Shown: piece after piece, positions 47,871-57,399 of the stretch | How positions within the stretch are numbered: position 1 is the first letter of the stretch | Layout: each line of letters opens with the position of its first letter | Assembly (NCBI RefSeq): GCF_026262505.1 | Contig: NC_067203.1 | Span: 4,030,001-4,094,000 of the forward strand | Source of the DNA: Trichomonas vaginalis G3 | Taxonomy: Eukaryota > Parabasalia > Trichomonadida > Trichomonadidae | DNA: 64,000 nucleotides | Direction: 5' to 3' | Notes under the pieces: generated by a model | What the model saw: the letters and a program-made list of their open reading frames with translations, nothing else | What the model was told of the DNA's origin: nothing | Database searches by the model: none | Program-made: the position numbers and the translations under genes

Positions 47871-48449
47871 TTATACTTTCTTTGTAACTGCACCAATTAT
47901 GTTATTGATATTGCTTTGAGTTTCTTCCAGTCTTATTTTATCATTTACAATATCTTTAATCATTTCATTACATGCATTCTTAAAACCATCTGATTTTTCT
48001 AATTTACGTCTATCACTTTCTTTAATTAAATCAAAGTTATAACCTTGTTGAGAATAAAGTGGTTTCTTTATCAATTCCTTGAACGCTTCTGAAAGTGAAG
48101 ATGAAGAAATTCTTGCCACTTGAATTGGTTTAAATTCTGCTTTCATTGCTTCTTTCTGTTCATTGAACACTGGATCGAATAAAGCAACTTTAAAGAATTT
48201 CTTAGCTGGAATTTCAGGTCTCAAATTTGCATATTGACCATCAAACTGATTAACATATCGTGGTAATCCATCCGGTCCCTCTTCAATAGCATTTAATTCT
48301 TCATTGAAATAAGAATATGGATTATAACGGTATGAATTAATTGGACCATTTTCACCTTCTCCAATGTATTGTTTAACAGCTTTTCCATTTTCATCAAATT
48401 GCATAGGATAACGTTCATTATATGCTTTACGTTTAGGATAATCAGTCAT
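47871..48449 (-). CDS. Hypothetical element protein (192 aa)
   Basis: A soluble, charged protein with Y/N/P-rich N-terminal half (NSYRYNPYSYFNEEL, LPRYVNQFDGQYANLRPEIP) and a helical C-terminal half. Not recognised. It starts 1 bp after the stop of the 48451 frame, so the two may be translated together or be fragments of one longer protein, comparable in context to the large E1 protein next to the capsid gene. Confidence 0.65.
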   Translation of the reverse strand: MTDYPKRKAYNERYPMQFDENGKAVKQYIGEGENGPINSYRYNPYSYFNEELNAIEEGPDGLPRYVNQFDGQYANLRPEIPAKKFFKVALFDPVFNEQKEAMKAEFKPIQVARISSSSLSEAFKELIKKPLYSQQGYNFDLIKESDRRKLEKSDGFKNACNEMIKDIVNDKIRLEETQSNINNIIGAVTKKV

Positions 48450-48450
48450 T

Positions 48451-48766
48451 TTAATTTATACCATTTATGACTTTAATATTACCTTGACCATCAGTAACGA
48501 AAACTTCATTTATACCATCAGGTTTTCCATTTGGACCCGTAATGTCTGCTTCATGTGCTTCCCAATTTGGTCCATGACGTTTGGCATATGCTTGAGCTTC
48601 TGGTAATGTTAAAACGTTTCTCATTTGTTTAACATCTTTTGAAGACCGCAACAATGTGGACTAATTCTTTCATTCCGTCTGGAACTTTCATAGTTCTATT
48701 ATATGCACCCTTTTTGTTTGTCCCTTGTTTTAATGGAACCTGTAGAAGATTTGCTATTTCTGTCAT
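48451..48766 (-). pseudogene. Frameshifted small element protein
   Basis: Starts [20 protein letters not shown] at ATG 48764-48766, changes frame near 48655, and continues LPEAQAYAKRHGPNWEAHEA then DITGPNGKPDGINEVFV to 48451. The second part resembles a short D/G-rich structural motif. About 105 residues if uninterrupted. Unknown function. Confidence 0.6.
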
Positions 48767-48806
48767 GTTTAATTATAAATAAAAAATAAAAATTAATTAT
48801 AAAAAG

Positions 48807-49614
48807 TTAATCAAATTTAACACCTTTATTTAAATCAACTATTATTTTTCCATGTTCACCTAATTGTGATATTGTGTGTAAAGTTCATTAATGCTCATTG
48901 GTAAATTCACTTGATAAAGCATAACGTTCAACTGTTGACGACTAAACCCACTGAAAATGAAAAGGGTGACAGGTTTGATTTAATGTTTGTGCTTAATGCT
49001 TTGAAGTATTGAACAGCCATGAAGAATGAACACTGAATGTGTCGACATTGAGTTAATAATGATTAAAATATGATTTCTCATTTGTTATTAGTTTTGATTT
49101 CACGCATCATCTAGAAAAATTAGTGAATGCAAAAATTCTCTATCAAAATTTGAAATAGAAAGTGTTTCAAATAATTCATCCCGTTGTTTATCAATAATTT
49201 TATCCTCTAATCCTTGCTTCTTGATTGTATTATATAATTCTTTATACATTAAAAAGTTTTTTAAATAATCTTCTGCTTCTTCTTGTGATAAATAAATAAT
49301 TGGAATTTTGATTAAATGCTTTAAAGATTCAAATGTATCATCTGAAGGTGAACCTGAACGGTTGATATAAATTAACACATGTGAATGGGGGAAGTGTTAG
49401 CAATAATGATAATTTGTTTTAATATCGTTAATGTTTTACCTTTATTTTGTTTACCAATTGCTGCAGTGATTGAATTTAAGTAACATTCAGAATATGGAAT
49501 TTTCATTAATTTTTCCTTAGATAGAGCATTTCTATTATCACTCAATACTTCATTAATCATATCATCTATGTAGGTATTATATACATCTGTTAATTCTTCA
49601 GAATTGAAATCCAT
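48807..49614 (-). pseudogene. Decayed FtsK/HerA-type packaging ATPase (E2)
   Basis: Fragment 1 (49614-49372) has a Walker A-like AAIGKQNKGKT. Fragment 2 (49378-49100) covers the middle and ends at the Walker B region HSLIFLDDA followed by a stop. Further left, in shifting frames, FFMAVQYFKALSTNIKS and FSGFSRQQLNVMLYQVN match the late region of the E1 ATPase (VVICVQTAKSLSKDVKR, FPGLSEDDFMELMKE), ending near 48807. At least three breaks. The element therefore lacks its own intact packaging motor. Confidence 0.8.
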
Positions 49615-49638
49615 TTAATCAAAAATAAATTTATAATT

Positions 49639-51279
49639 TTAAACATTTCTATTCATCAATATTTCATCATATGAACTTCTATACTGTGGTGGTGTACCTG
49701 TTGGATGATATTTCAAACCTTCATCCGGTGTCCATGTCCAATACGTAGTCCTAGTAAACCAAACCTGAGGAGGATTTGTCACCTTTGAACAGTAAGTGTC
49801 ATTTTCACCCTGAATGATTGGATAAGCTTTCACTTGTACTGTAACTTGTGAGTTGAAAGTTTCTAATCCATCAAAGAATATACCCGCTCCATCACGTTGA
49901 ACTGGAATAGTGCATAAGAATGAAGTTTGGTCTTTCCATGTTCTAGCTAATGGCGTGCCATTATCATCATTCAGTGGTCTAGTTAATGAGTCCTCGTATT
50001 CTTCTGTGCATTCATTCACTCCATCTAAATCAGAAGCTTGAAGCATACGTGTAAAGAATATGTCACCCACTGTGGTCATCGCTTGATCGGGGAAGTTTCT
50101 GGAATCTATAGTGACCTGAAGACCTCGAAGCATTGGATTTTCTAAAACCGTTCTTTGCATTGCATTCTTCGGAAATGTTAACACAACATCTGTAACATTA
50201 TGAAGAGCGTATGAGAAATCTGAGCTAATACCTTCAGGAGTGATGCAACCTCCATTTAGTGAACGAACGTCAATATGTTGAGCTGGAATCATGAATGGAT
50301 CTTCCTTACTGAATAAACGTGGTATTGCTTTAACTGATTCTTCAATTAAACCGTATCCTGGTGTAATGCATTTATCCTCTAAAACTTCCATCTTTGTGCA
50401 TGAAATAATAACGTCATCAACTGTTGCGTCAGCAGATGTAGCGGCTAAGCTTGTAATTAATTTGACAGGAAGTCCGATTTGTTGGAATTTGCGATCATAT
50501 TTATAAACATGATTCATAATCTTTTCATAATTTTCATCAGTTATCTTTTCATAAACGTAATTTTGTAAATCAGCAACTCTTAACGGGTCAACCTGACAAA
50601 ATACTAAAGTATCCCTGAAAACATAATATTTAAGAATGATTTCACCAAATGATTTAGGATAATCATCGAACGCCTGAAATGCTAACAAATCATTTACCGG
50701 AATAATCATATCAAAAGTGACATCAACTTCTTCATTTGCTTTCTTGAAAACTTCTGAAGGGTCAATATATTTACCACATACTGAGTTATCATATTTTTGA
50801 ACATTATTATATAACGAATGAACAAACTTTTTAACTTTCCTTTCTGATTTTGGTTTATATGTTGCAAATGTGAAAGATTCACGGGCGCAATCCATCTGAA
50901 GATAACCGGCATCACCTCTTTCGGTTTCTACTTCTAATTGTTTAAAGCTTTGATTTGATGATTTGTAACCAACGAATAAACGCATACATTTAAAAGCGGT
51001 ATCGCATGTGAAAGCTTTATTTGAAACTAGAGTTGCTTTAACTTTGCGTTTAATATATGTGTCACCTAATTGGTTCACATCATGAGCTGGATTTGTAATT
51101 CTTAAATGTGTTTGTTTATCATCAAAATATGGAGTATCAGAGTCATAGCATGAACTTTCAAGTTCTCTATAATATCTTCTACCATCATTCTTCGAGAATA
51201 TTTCATTTATCTTTTCGAATGAATGAAATACATTTCCATTAATCGGTTTAGTGTTTGGCACCAAATAGTTAGTCGTCAT
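49639..51279 (-). CDS. Probable major capsid protein (double jelly-roll type), E2
   Basis: A 546-residue, beta-rich, N/T/Y-rich protein without hydrophobic helices, nearly the same length as the E1 candidate (535) and placed next to the ATPase gene and small amphipathic genes. Two halves of similar size are visible (second half from about SADATVDDVIISCTKME). Little obvious identity with the E1 protein, so the two elements have diverged capsids. The assignment rests on length, composition and context. Confidence 0.7.
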   Translation of the reverse strand: MTTNYLVPNTKPINGNVFHSFEKINEIFSKNDGRRYYRELESSCYDSDTPYFDDKQTHLRITNPAHDVNQLGDTYIKRKVKATLVSNKAFTCDTAFKCMRLFVGYKSSNQSFKQLEVETERGDAGYLQMDCARESFTFATYKPKSERKVKKFVHSLYNNVQKYDNSVCGKYIDPSEVFKKANEEVDVTFDMIIPVNDLLAFQAFDDYPKSFGEIILKYYVFRDTLVFCQVDPLRVADLQNYVYEKITDENYEKIMNHVYKYDRKFQQIGLPVKLITSLAATSADATVDDVIISCTKMEVLEDKCITPGYGLIEESVKAIPRLFSKEDPFMIPAQHIDVRSLNGGCITPEGISSDFSYALHNVTDVVLTFPKNAMQRTVLENPMLRGLQVTIDSRNFPDQAMTTVGDIFFTRMLQASDLDGVNECTEEYEDSLTRPLNDDNGTPLARTWKDQTSFLCTIPVQRDGAGIFFDGLETFNSQVTVQVKAYPIIQGENDTYCSKVTNPPQVWFTRTTYWTWTPDEGLKYHPTGTPPQYRSSYDEILMNRNV

Positions 51280-51348
51280 TTATTATTAAATAAAAAATCA
51301 AAATTAAAAGATGAAAATGAATTTTTAATTTTAATGAAATAATCAACT

Positions 51349-51564
51349 ATGGCTGCAGGTATATTTAAGAAACTGTGGGATAAAGTAAAAAGAGGAGCGC
51401 ATAAAGTTTGGGAAACAATGAAGAAAGGAGCAAATTGGATATTTAAGAATAAAGAAGCAATTAGTGACGTTGCTGAATCAATAACACCAAAAGCCGCCCC
51501 AATAAGAGAAATATTAAATAAAGGAGAAAAAGTTTATCAAAGACTTCAACCGATACTAAGATAA
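51349..51564 (+). CDS. Small amphipathic virion-type protein (E2, rightward)
   Basis: 71 residues starting MAAGIFKKLWDKVKRGAHKV, then W and I residues spaced along a basic amphipathic helix, with a helical tail. The first residues match the convergent gene at 51824 (MAAGFFKKLWDGIKKAAGWV), indicating duplication with inversion. Likely membrane-active or core-associated, by analogy with adenovirus-type minor proteins (inference). Confidence 0.7.
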   Translation: MAAGIFKKLWDKVKRGAHKVWETMKKGANWIFKNKEAISDVAESITPKAAPIREILNKGEKVYQRLQPILR

Positions 51565-51587
51565 AAATAATATTTATTTATTTTCCA

Positions 51588-51824
51588 CTATTTACCTCCT
51601 ATTTTATTAAGTATTCCTTCAGCAATTCCACCAATTGCGTTACCTGCTTGTGCTCCCATCGCTGGATTACCTGCTTTAGTACCTAATACTCCACCTATGA
51701 TAGTTCCTGCCGTTTTCGCTACTGGTGCCAAAAAGTTTGCAACGGGTTTAATAATATTTTTATGAACCCAACCCGCAGCTTTCTTAATTCCATCCCATAA
51801 TTTTTTAAAGAATCCTGCCGCCAT
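51588..51824 (-). CDS. Small amphipathic glycine/alanine-rich virion-type protein (E2, leftward)
   Basis: 78 residues. A basic amphipathic N-terminus (MAAGFFKKLWDGIKKAAGWV) and a G/A-rich hydrophobic C-terminal half (VAKTAGTIIGGVLGTKAGNPA, then further GNAIGG) that could insert in membranes. Converges with 51349-51564. Confidence 0.7.
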   Translation of the reverse strand: MAAGFFKKLWDGIKKAAGWVHKNIIKPVANFLAPVAKTAGTIIGGVLGTKAGNPAMGAQAGNAIGGIAEGILNKIGGK

Positions 51825-51890
51825 TTCTGATTTAATATTAATTAAAAAATTTATTTCATCACTTATATTCTAATTTTTATTTAATGATAA

Positions 51891-52261
51891 ATGAAACCAA
51901 TTTTAAAAATAAATAAACAGGAGGAAGAAATAAATGAAAGTGAAAATGTTCAACAAAAAAAACGTTGTTAAACCAATTACTGAAACAAAATTTTTCATCT
52001 GTTGAAGAATTTAATGACTATTATGCTAATAAAAAATTATTTGAAGAATTGACAACGTGTAAATTGAATAAAATGTTTAAAGTTGATGGATTCAAAATTT
52101 CAAAAATAAAAGGAGTGGTTAGTTTGAAATCTATTCCTCAATCAAGAATCACCTCATTAATGAAAATAGATGATTTAACAAAAAGAATAGAAATTATTGA
52201 AGAGCGAATAAATCAAATTATTGATTTCATAAATCATGACTCGTTGAGCCCGGGTCCTTAA
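51891..52261 (+). pseudogene. Small charged protein with an A-run frameshift (E2)
   Basis: ATG 51891 starts MKPILKINKQEEEINESENV. An A8 run at 51953-51960 shifts the frame into LLNQLLKQNFSSVEEFNDYY and on to 52261. Helical, charged, about 123 residues. The stop and last codons lie in a degenerate double-hairpin module (52238-52265). Unknown function; the shift in a homopolymer could be an assembly error. Confidence 0.6.
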
Positions 52262-52265
52262 AGCC
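52238..52265. repeat. Degenerate double-hairpin module at the 3' ends of convergent genes
   Basis: GACTCGTTGAGCC, then CG, then GGTCCTTAAAGCC. Same 13+2+13 layout with weaker stems; overlaps the stop codons of the 51891 and 52737 genes. Confidence 0.6.
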
Positions 52266-52737
52266 CATCACTGAGTTCAAGGTTATATTCATCAAATATT
52301 TCATTATTAAATGCAACTTCTGCTAGTTTATTTATTTTTTCAATACGATCATTTGAAAGTCTATCGTTTAATTTTTTCTGAAGTTTTTCATTTTCTAGTT
52401 CTGAAACTTTATTTGGATGATATTTAAACTCGTTAAATTCTTTTTCCTCAGTTTTGATCATTAATTTACAAAGAACTTTTGTGGTTGGAATTCGTTTAAA
52501 CCATTTATCATTAATATTTGTTATAAATTCAATATTCGGAATTAATTCCCAAATTTTTGCATTTTCAATTAATTTATTATCAAATGCAAAAGCAATAGGT
52601 TTAATATTAAACTTACCTTTATAATATAAACTTTCTACATAATCATCGAAATAAACATCTACTTGTTTAATATTTTCAAGAATTGGTGAAAGAACATCCA
52701 TTAATTGATTGACGGTTACGAATCTTGATCCACTCAT
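52258..52737 (-). CDS. Conserved small element protein of FxxVN family (E2 copy)
   Basis: A 159-residue protein with FVTVNQLMDVLSPILENIK at the start and FDDYVESLYYKGKFNIKPIAFAF, matching the E1 protein 10643-11062 (FISVNKYM, NIEPVKFA). The C-terminal third is a charged helix. First leftward gene from the right repeat, as 33523 is the first from the left. Unknown function. Confidence 0.75.
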   Translation of the reverse strand: MSGSRFVTVNQLMDVLSPILENIKQVDVYFDDYVESLYYKGKFNIKPIAFAFDNKLIENAKIWELIPNIEFITNINDKWFKRIPTTKVLCKLMIKTEEKEFNEFKYHPNKVSELENEKLQKKLNDRLSNDRIEKINKLAEVAFNNEIFDEYNLELSDGL

Positions 52738-52752
52738 TTTCTTACGAATTAA

Positions 52753-52964
52753 AAAAAATAAAAAAATAAATTTAACTTAGTTTTAATTTTACGTAAGAAG
52801 TCAATTTTTTAAATCTTGATTTATTCAAAAACGTAAGAATAAAAACCGTAAGAATCATACATTTTTTACTTCATATGTTAAAAAAAATGATACAAAATCG
52901 TTCAATATTGTATGAATTCTTACGTTTACAAAAAAAGTCACACAACCCTTCAACATATACTACT
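52753..52964. repeat. E2 right terminal inverted repeat
   Basis: Inverse of 33306-33517, ending CATATACTACT. Followed by the TATATT target duplication (52965-52970). Confidence 0.95.
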
Positions 52965-53144
52965 TATATTTGTATTAAAATAATAGAGTTCTTTTTTCTG
53001 TGAAGTTTTAAAGTAATTAGAGATACTTATTCATTGAATTTTTGACAAAATTAGTATTAAATATCTGCGATCATAAAAAAATGCTATACTTATTTAGCAA
53101 AAAATTCAAAATAAGAATAAATCGATGTAAAATAAGTCGTGTAT

Positions 53145-53522
53145 TTATGGAAGAAGTTCAATCAAAAGTCTGATTTGGCAAGGTGTCTTATCTGGCTTAA
53201 CATCTGGATAAAGCTTGACTGGGAACCATGCGCATTGGAATTCACCTACTTTGAATGATCCAAGAGGAATGACTATTTCTCCGATTGGGTCATCTTTGGA
53301 AATTGCGTCTTTATCCATGAGTCTTAAGTGGAGTGTATCCTTAGATGTAGCGTTAAATTGGAATCTCTTATCCCATACTGGGTTTTTCTCATTCTTTCTA
53401 ACTTTGGTTTCAACAACCTTGCCATCATTGACCTTAACTTGAACGTATGGGTCTGACCATCCAACAACGTCAACTTTTGGAACTCCACGAGCTTCCATAA
53501 CAACTACTTGAAGCTTGCTCAT
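53145..53522 (-). CDS. Single C2-domain protein (host)
   Basis: A 125-residue protein made almost entirely of one C2 domain: KLQVVVMEARGVPKVDVVGW, then SDPYVQVKVNDGKVVETKVR, then NPVWDKRFQF, and LRLMDKDAISKDDPIGEIVI. Aspartates for Ca2+ (SDPY, MDKDAISKDD) are present. Such small proteins bind acidic membranes in a calcium-dependent way. A TTTCAAAAAATAA leader precedes ATG. Intact. Confidence 0.93.
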   Translation of the reverse strand: MSKLQVVVMEARGVPKVDVVGWSDPYVQVKVNDGKVVETKVRKNEKNPVWDKRFQFNATSKDTLHLRLMDKDAISKDDPIGEIVIPLGSFKVGEFQCAWFPVKLYPDVKPDKTPCQIRLLIELLP

Positions 53523-54115
53523 TTATTTTTTGAAATATCGGTTTTTCGGAATTGAAAAGTTTAATAATTTGTTACTGTATATTAAGAGTTGAGTTTGTTA
53601 CTTCGATTTTTGAAAATTTTAAATTTGAGAACGCGTGTCATATTTTCCTTTGAAAATTACGAAAAGTATCGGATCTGATTTACTCCATTTATGTTATTTT
53701 TCATTAATACTTCAAAACTCAATTCATGAAAAATTGAGAAGGTTTTTCATCGCAAAAATGATCTAAAAAAGGTACTTGAGATGATGAAAATAAACACATT
53801 GACATAAGACCAACGATTTATGAATATTATTGTGTTTTATTTAGCACATTTCTCTATAATTCAAAATTTCAAATATATTGCTAATAAATTGCCGCTCAGG
53901 GTTGATTGGAATTTTTATGGACACTTTACATAATGTAATTAACTTATCTTATTGGTTTTCAGTTAGATAGAGATTGCTATGGACTAATTACTATATTTAT
54001 TGGAATGAAAAATGTTTAAATGTTTAAATTCTATAGTATTAAATATGGTTTTAATTATCAAACATATTTGATAGACTTGCCCAAAATTTAGATAATATTA
54101 AAAGTTGGCATAAGT
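53523..54115. other. Host intergenic spacer
   Basis: AT-rich spacer. I see no open frame, RNA gene or element remnant in it. Confidence 0.5.
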
Positions 54116-54451
54116 CTACTCTACTGTAACAGAAAATCCACCTGTGATGCAGCCACAAATATCAACCTGTACATGGCCGGAGTTTCGAAGATATAATACA
54201 TCTCCTTCAGTAAGCTTTAAATCTAATGATGTACTTTCAAATTTTCCAACTGTGAATGGAACCAATGCAAATTCGGGGCCATTATTTGTTTTTGCATAGA
54301 TAACAACACGGCCATTTTTAATTTCATCGTTTTCGAAATGAAGTGAGGCATTAGTTAGAGAAGCAACAACATGCTCAGGAATAGTTACCTTTGCTTGTGA
54401 CTTTGGTTTGACTGAGACATGCCAGAATGCATTGAAATCATCGCCAAGCAT
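54116..54451 (-). CDS. Nucleoplasmin-like domain protein (host)
   Basis: A 111-residue beta-rich protein. FWHVSVKPKSQAKVTIPEHV resembles the start of the nucleoplasmin-like domain of FKBP/HD2-type proteins (FWGVxVKPGxxxKV), followed by LTNASLHFEN, and an end with GHVQVDICGCITGG. No acidic tail or FKBP catalytic domain is attached, so it is a stand-alone oligomerisation domain, possibly a histone chaperone. The family call is moderate. Confidence 0.6.
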   Translation of the reverse strand: MLGDDFNAFWHVSVKPKSQAKVTIPEHVVASLTNASLHFENDEIKNGRVVIYAKTNNGPEFALVPFTVGKFESTSLDLKLTEGDVLYLRNSGHVQVDICGCITGGFSVTVE

Positions 54452-54953
54452 TTCAAATTTTTTTTTTCACTCAGTGTTTGTGTGAAGAATTTGATCTGAA
54501 TAAGCTTGCCATCAGACGAAGATTCTCCCATTGTTCGCATGATTAAACGTTAACTCTCAGGGGACACAAATGCGTATTTGGTTTTAGAATTGTAAAACAT
54601 TTTTAATTTTTATTTGATTTTTGAAGTGCGTTTATTTACACTCATGTAAAGCATGTGCCTGTATCTATGGGTGATGTGGTTCTAGTAAAAATGAATGTAT
54701 ATTTAAATTCTAAATATCTCGATCAATTATATTCTAATTTGCTAACTTTTTCTTTCTAGAGTCTTCCAGCAATAGCAGATATCAGAGTCTGAACTTTAAG
54801 TCTTAAATCAGCTTTTTCATATTTTCATATTTTTGCTGAACCTTGATTTTTTGAATTTTTTGATGTATTTCTCAACTATTTCTATTGGAATCTCGAATAT
54901 TTTAATCCATCATAGAATTATGAACTGCACTCAAAAATAATTTTTTTATATTG
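54452..54953. other. Host spacer with a short minus-strand orphan frame
   Basis: On the minus strand an ATG at 54541 opens about 30 codons (MRTMGESSSDGKLIQIKFFT, then QTLSEKKN) running out of frame into the 54451 gene. Possibly the truncated start of another gene or a chance frame. The rest is AT-rich, with nothing else seen. A TGCACTCAAAAATAA stretch lies about 25 bp before ATG 54954. Confidence 0.35.
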
Positions 54954-56915
54954 ATGTCTGATTATTATATCCTTACAGAATTAGAGCAGTTCGTATCAAA
55001 AATATCTCGTTTTAAGTACTTGTGCTGCGCCTTATATGCAAATAAAGTTGCTTTCGGCGCATCTGCTGGCAGTGTTCATTTATATTCACTGACAGAAGCT
55101 TCATCACCTATAGTTGTTTCAATCCCTTCAATAGTTACTGCTATACAACTACTTTCCTTCTCACCAGGAGGAAAATTTTTAGCGGTTGGCGGAAATTCAT
55201 CACTTCATTTCATCGAAGATCCACTTACAAACCCAGTAGTGAGTTATTCAGTCGATCTAAAAGGAAAAAGACCAACTACATTAGACTGGATATCAGAACC
55301 TCCACCGAAAATTTCAAGAACTCCCTTTTTATTGATTGGCGATGAAACAGGTGGAGTTTGGACAGTTAGACATCAATCTGCCGACTATATTACCACAGTA
55401 AATTCTCCAATTGTTCAATTACAATATATCTCAGAAGAATCAATACTTGTTAGCGCTAAATCAAGTCCTTGCTTCATTAAAGCAGGAAATGTTGTTAACA
55501 TTCGTGGTAAAAAAGTTACCGGCGACTTCGGATCCTTATATTCTCCAACACATAACGCGATATTCTTTTCAAAACCCGAATCTACACTTCTTATAGCATC
55601 TCCAGAAGGAAAACCGCAAGCTAAGATTGTTCTTGCCGAACACAATACAATTCCAGAGACTTTTTCATCAAATCTTTCATATCTTTTATTATGTTCAACA
55701 TTTTTAATTTCAGTTGGTCCGAACTGTCTTGCATACATCGTTAATTTAAACAACGGTACTCCAGAAGGCACTATCATACCAAATTCCGAATATTGTGATT
55801 TCTCATCTTACAAAAACTACGCATTACTCATGTGGAAGGACAAATTGACCTTGTTCAAGGCATGCGAGAGCAATGAAGAGTACTACAGATACCTTGTTGA
55901 TCAAAAACAGTACGAAAAGGCTCAAGAATTAGCAATGCATGACAATGTCAAGGACATGAAGCTCTTAAAGCTCATGGAAGTCAATCCTTCAGAGAAATTC
56001 GAACAATATCTACAGAAAGTTGACTTCGAAAGCCAGCCACAACCTTTACAAGCCGTGGATCCAGAATTTTACGGTTTGGTCACTTCACTTGATGTTCCTG
56101 ACACAAAGACGATAGAAAAACTCAAGTCCATGTTACAACAATTAGCACTTGAACCAGAAGTTGTTTCAAAAGTTCGAAACTATGTCATTAAAAATCCAAA
56201 TGAATATTTTAATTGGGAAAAGTTTTTGAATCCCGATGACATTGTTTCCAACATCAATTCCTCACCAGAGAATTCCCAAATTGTCACTAAGATTGCTGCC
56301 AAAGGGTCATCACAACTCTGCCGAATGTTGGCATCGATTTCTTCATTTGACATTTCAATTTTGGTGGCAAATTCTCCTCCAATTTATCTCCACAACGTTG
56401 ATGAACAGAGGAAATCGCTTTTCATAGATATGATGGCAAAGAAAGACGTGTTCTCCGCATACGCAAAGAAGGAAGAACCAGAAGAAATTTTAGTTGAATC
56501 TCCATACGCTGAAAAAATAAAAAATATTAATCCAGAAAAAGTGACACCTTTTGATGTGATGTCACTTTTGAAGTTAAATGAGTGGGAGCAGAACATTACT
56601 AATGAGGTAACTGAGTTATGCAATCTTGCGGAAAGATATAATTTGTCACGAGAAGACAGAGGAATTCCTCCTTGGGTTGATCAAATGATTTCGGCTGAAA
56701 AAAGTGAAATTTCTTTCGACCAAAACGCAGTGAAATCGACTGCAGGAAATTGGGGAGTAAGAGCTGACCTCTCTGTATGCCAGGTTTGTGGTTTACCTCT
56801 AAATCTTGGAGAAAATACAACTAGCGCGGCAACTTTCCCTTGTGGACATACATTCCACATTAGCTGTCTTAAAACAAGATACTGTCCTTCTTGCTATTCA
56901 AATAAGCTGAAATAA
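54954..56915 (+). CDS. HOPS/CORVET-type vacuolar sorting protein with RING-H2 end (Vps11/Vps18/Vps41/Vps8 class)
   Basis: A 653-residue protein. The N-terminal about 300 residues form a WD-like propeller (LLSFSPGGKFLAVGGNSSLH, FLLIGDETGGVWTVR). The middle is helical, with YYRYLVDQKQYEKAQELAMHDNVK, a hallmark of class C Vps subunits. The C-terminus is a RING-H2: CQVCGLPLNLG, CGHTFHISCL, CPSC. It would act in endosome-lysosome tethering. Most like Vps11, though shorter than typical Vps11 (about 900). ATG 54954 is the first ATG. Intact. Confidence 0.8.
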   Translation: MSDYYILTELEQFVSKISRFKYLCCALYANKVAFGASAGSVHLYSLTEASSPIVVSIPSIVTAIQLLSFSPGGKFLAVGGNSSLHFIEDPLTNPVVSYSVDLKGKRPTTLDWISEPPPKISRTPFLLIGDETGGVWTVRHQSADYITTVNSPIVQLQYISEESILVSAKSSPCFIKAGNVVNIRGKKVTGDFGSLYSPTHNAIFFSKPESTLLIASPEGKPQAKIVLAEHNTIPETFSSNLSYLLLCSTFLISVGPNCLAYIVNLNNGTPEGTIIPNSEYCDFSSYKNYALLMWKDKLTLFKACESNEEYYRYLVDQKQYEKAQELAMHDNVKDMKLLKLMEVNPSEKFEQYLQKVDFESQPQPLQAVDPEFYGLVTSLDVPDTKTIEKLKSMLQQLALEPEVVSKVRNYVIKNPNEYFNWEKFLNPDDIVSNINSSPENSQIVTKIAAKGSSQLCRMLASISSFDISILVANSPPIYLHNVDEQRKSLFIDMMAKKDVFSAYAKKEEPEEILVESPYAEKIKNINPEKVTPFDVMSLLKLNEWEQNITNEVTELCNLAERYNLSREDRGIPPWVDQMISAEKSEISFDQNAVKSTAGNWGVRADLSVCQVCGLPLNLGENTTSAATFPCGHTFHISCLKTRYCPSCYSNKLK

Positions 56916-57247
56916 TTTAATTATTTATATAAAGTTTGTTTTATTGTTTCTTATAATAAATAATATATATACAATAATCTTTTTTCATTTTCTAGTTTTT
57001 TTGAAATAAGTGAATGTTCTCAATTATATTTTAATTTAAATTAACACTTTTTGTGCGTTTTTTAACAGGCTTCAATCCTGTTAAATATGCAGCAAAAGTG
57101 TAATTCTCAGGCTTGTGATTATTTTTGCTTTTAATGCCGAACAGCATGTGAATCAAAAATAATCGAATGAGTGAGAATTATAAAATATAAATCAATTTGA
57201 AAATGTATTGTGGTAAGTTTTATTAAAACTCATTATTTTATTGTGAT
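56916..57247. other. Host intergenic spacer before E3
   Basis: AT-rich. Contains a possible inverted pair (AACAGGCTTCAATCCTGTT near 57064-57082) but no gene. The expected E3 target duplication would start TGTGAT (57242-57247); its partner is outside the window. Confidence 0.4.
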
Positions 57248-57390
57248 AGTAGTATATGAGTGCGGGTTGTGTGACTTTTTTTGTTTCATCTATATATAGA
57301 CGATGCATTAAAATATATTTATTTATAAATCATTAAAAAATTAACATTAATTTTAAAATAATTTATTTTTTTATCTTTTATAAAAGAAGC
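57248..57390. repeat. E3 left terminal repeat (length uncertain)
   Basis: The first about 36 bp are related to the E2 repeat; the rest is different, including two copies of CTATATATAGA-type palindromes (near 57288 and 57391). The right copy lies outside the window, so the limit is a guess. Confidence 0.6.
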
Positions 57391-57399
57391 TATATATAG

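Larger units (their letters stand above)
33306..52964. mobile_element. Complete Maverick/Polinton element E2 (19,659 bp)
   Basis: It has near-identical terminal inverted repeats of about 210 bp starting with AG, as in described Mavericks, and a perfect 6-bp target duplication. Left arm: unknown proteins, PolB with HNH, integrase. Middle: primase-helicase flanked by repeat arrays. Right arm: fibre, small virion proteins, ATPase remnant, major capsid. Near-identical repeats imply recent insertion or repeat homogenisation. Integrase, primase-helicase, capsid and fibre frames are intact; PolB, ATPase and several small genes carry short indels. Confidence 0.95.
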
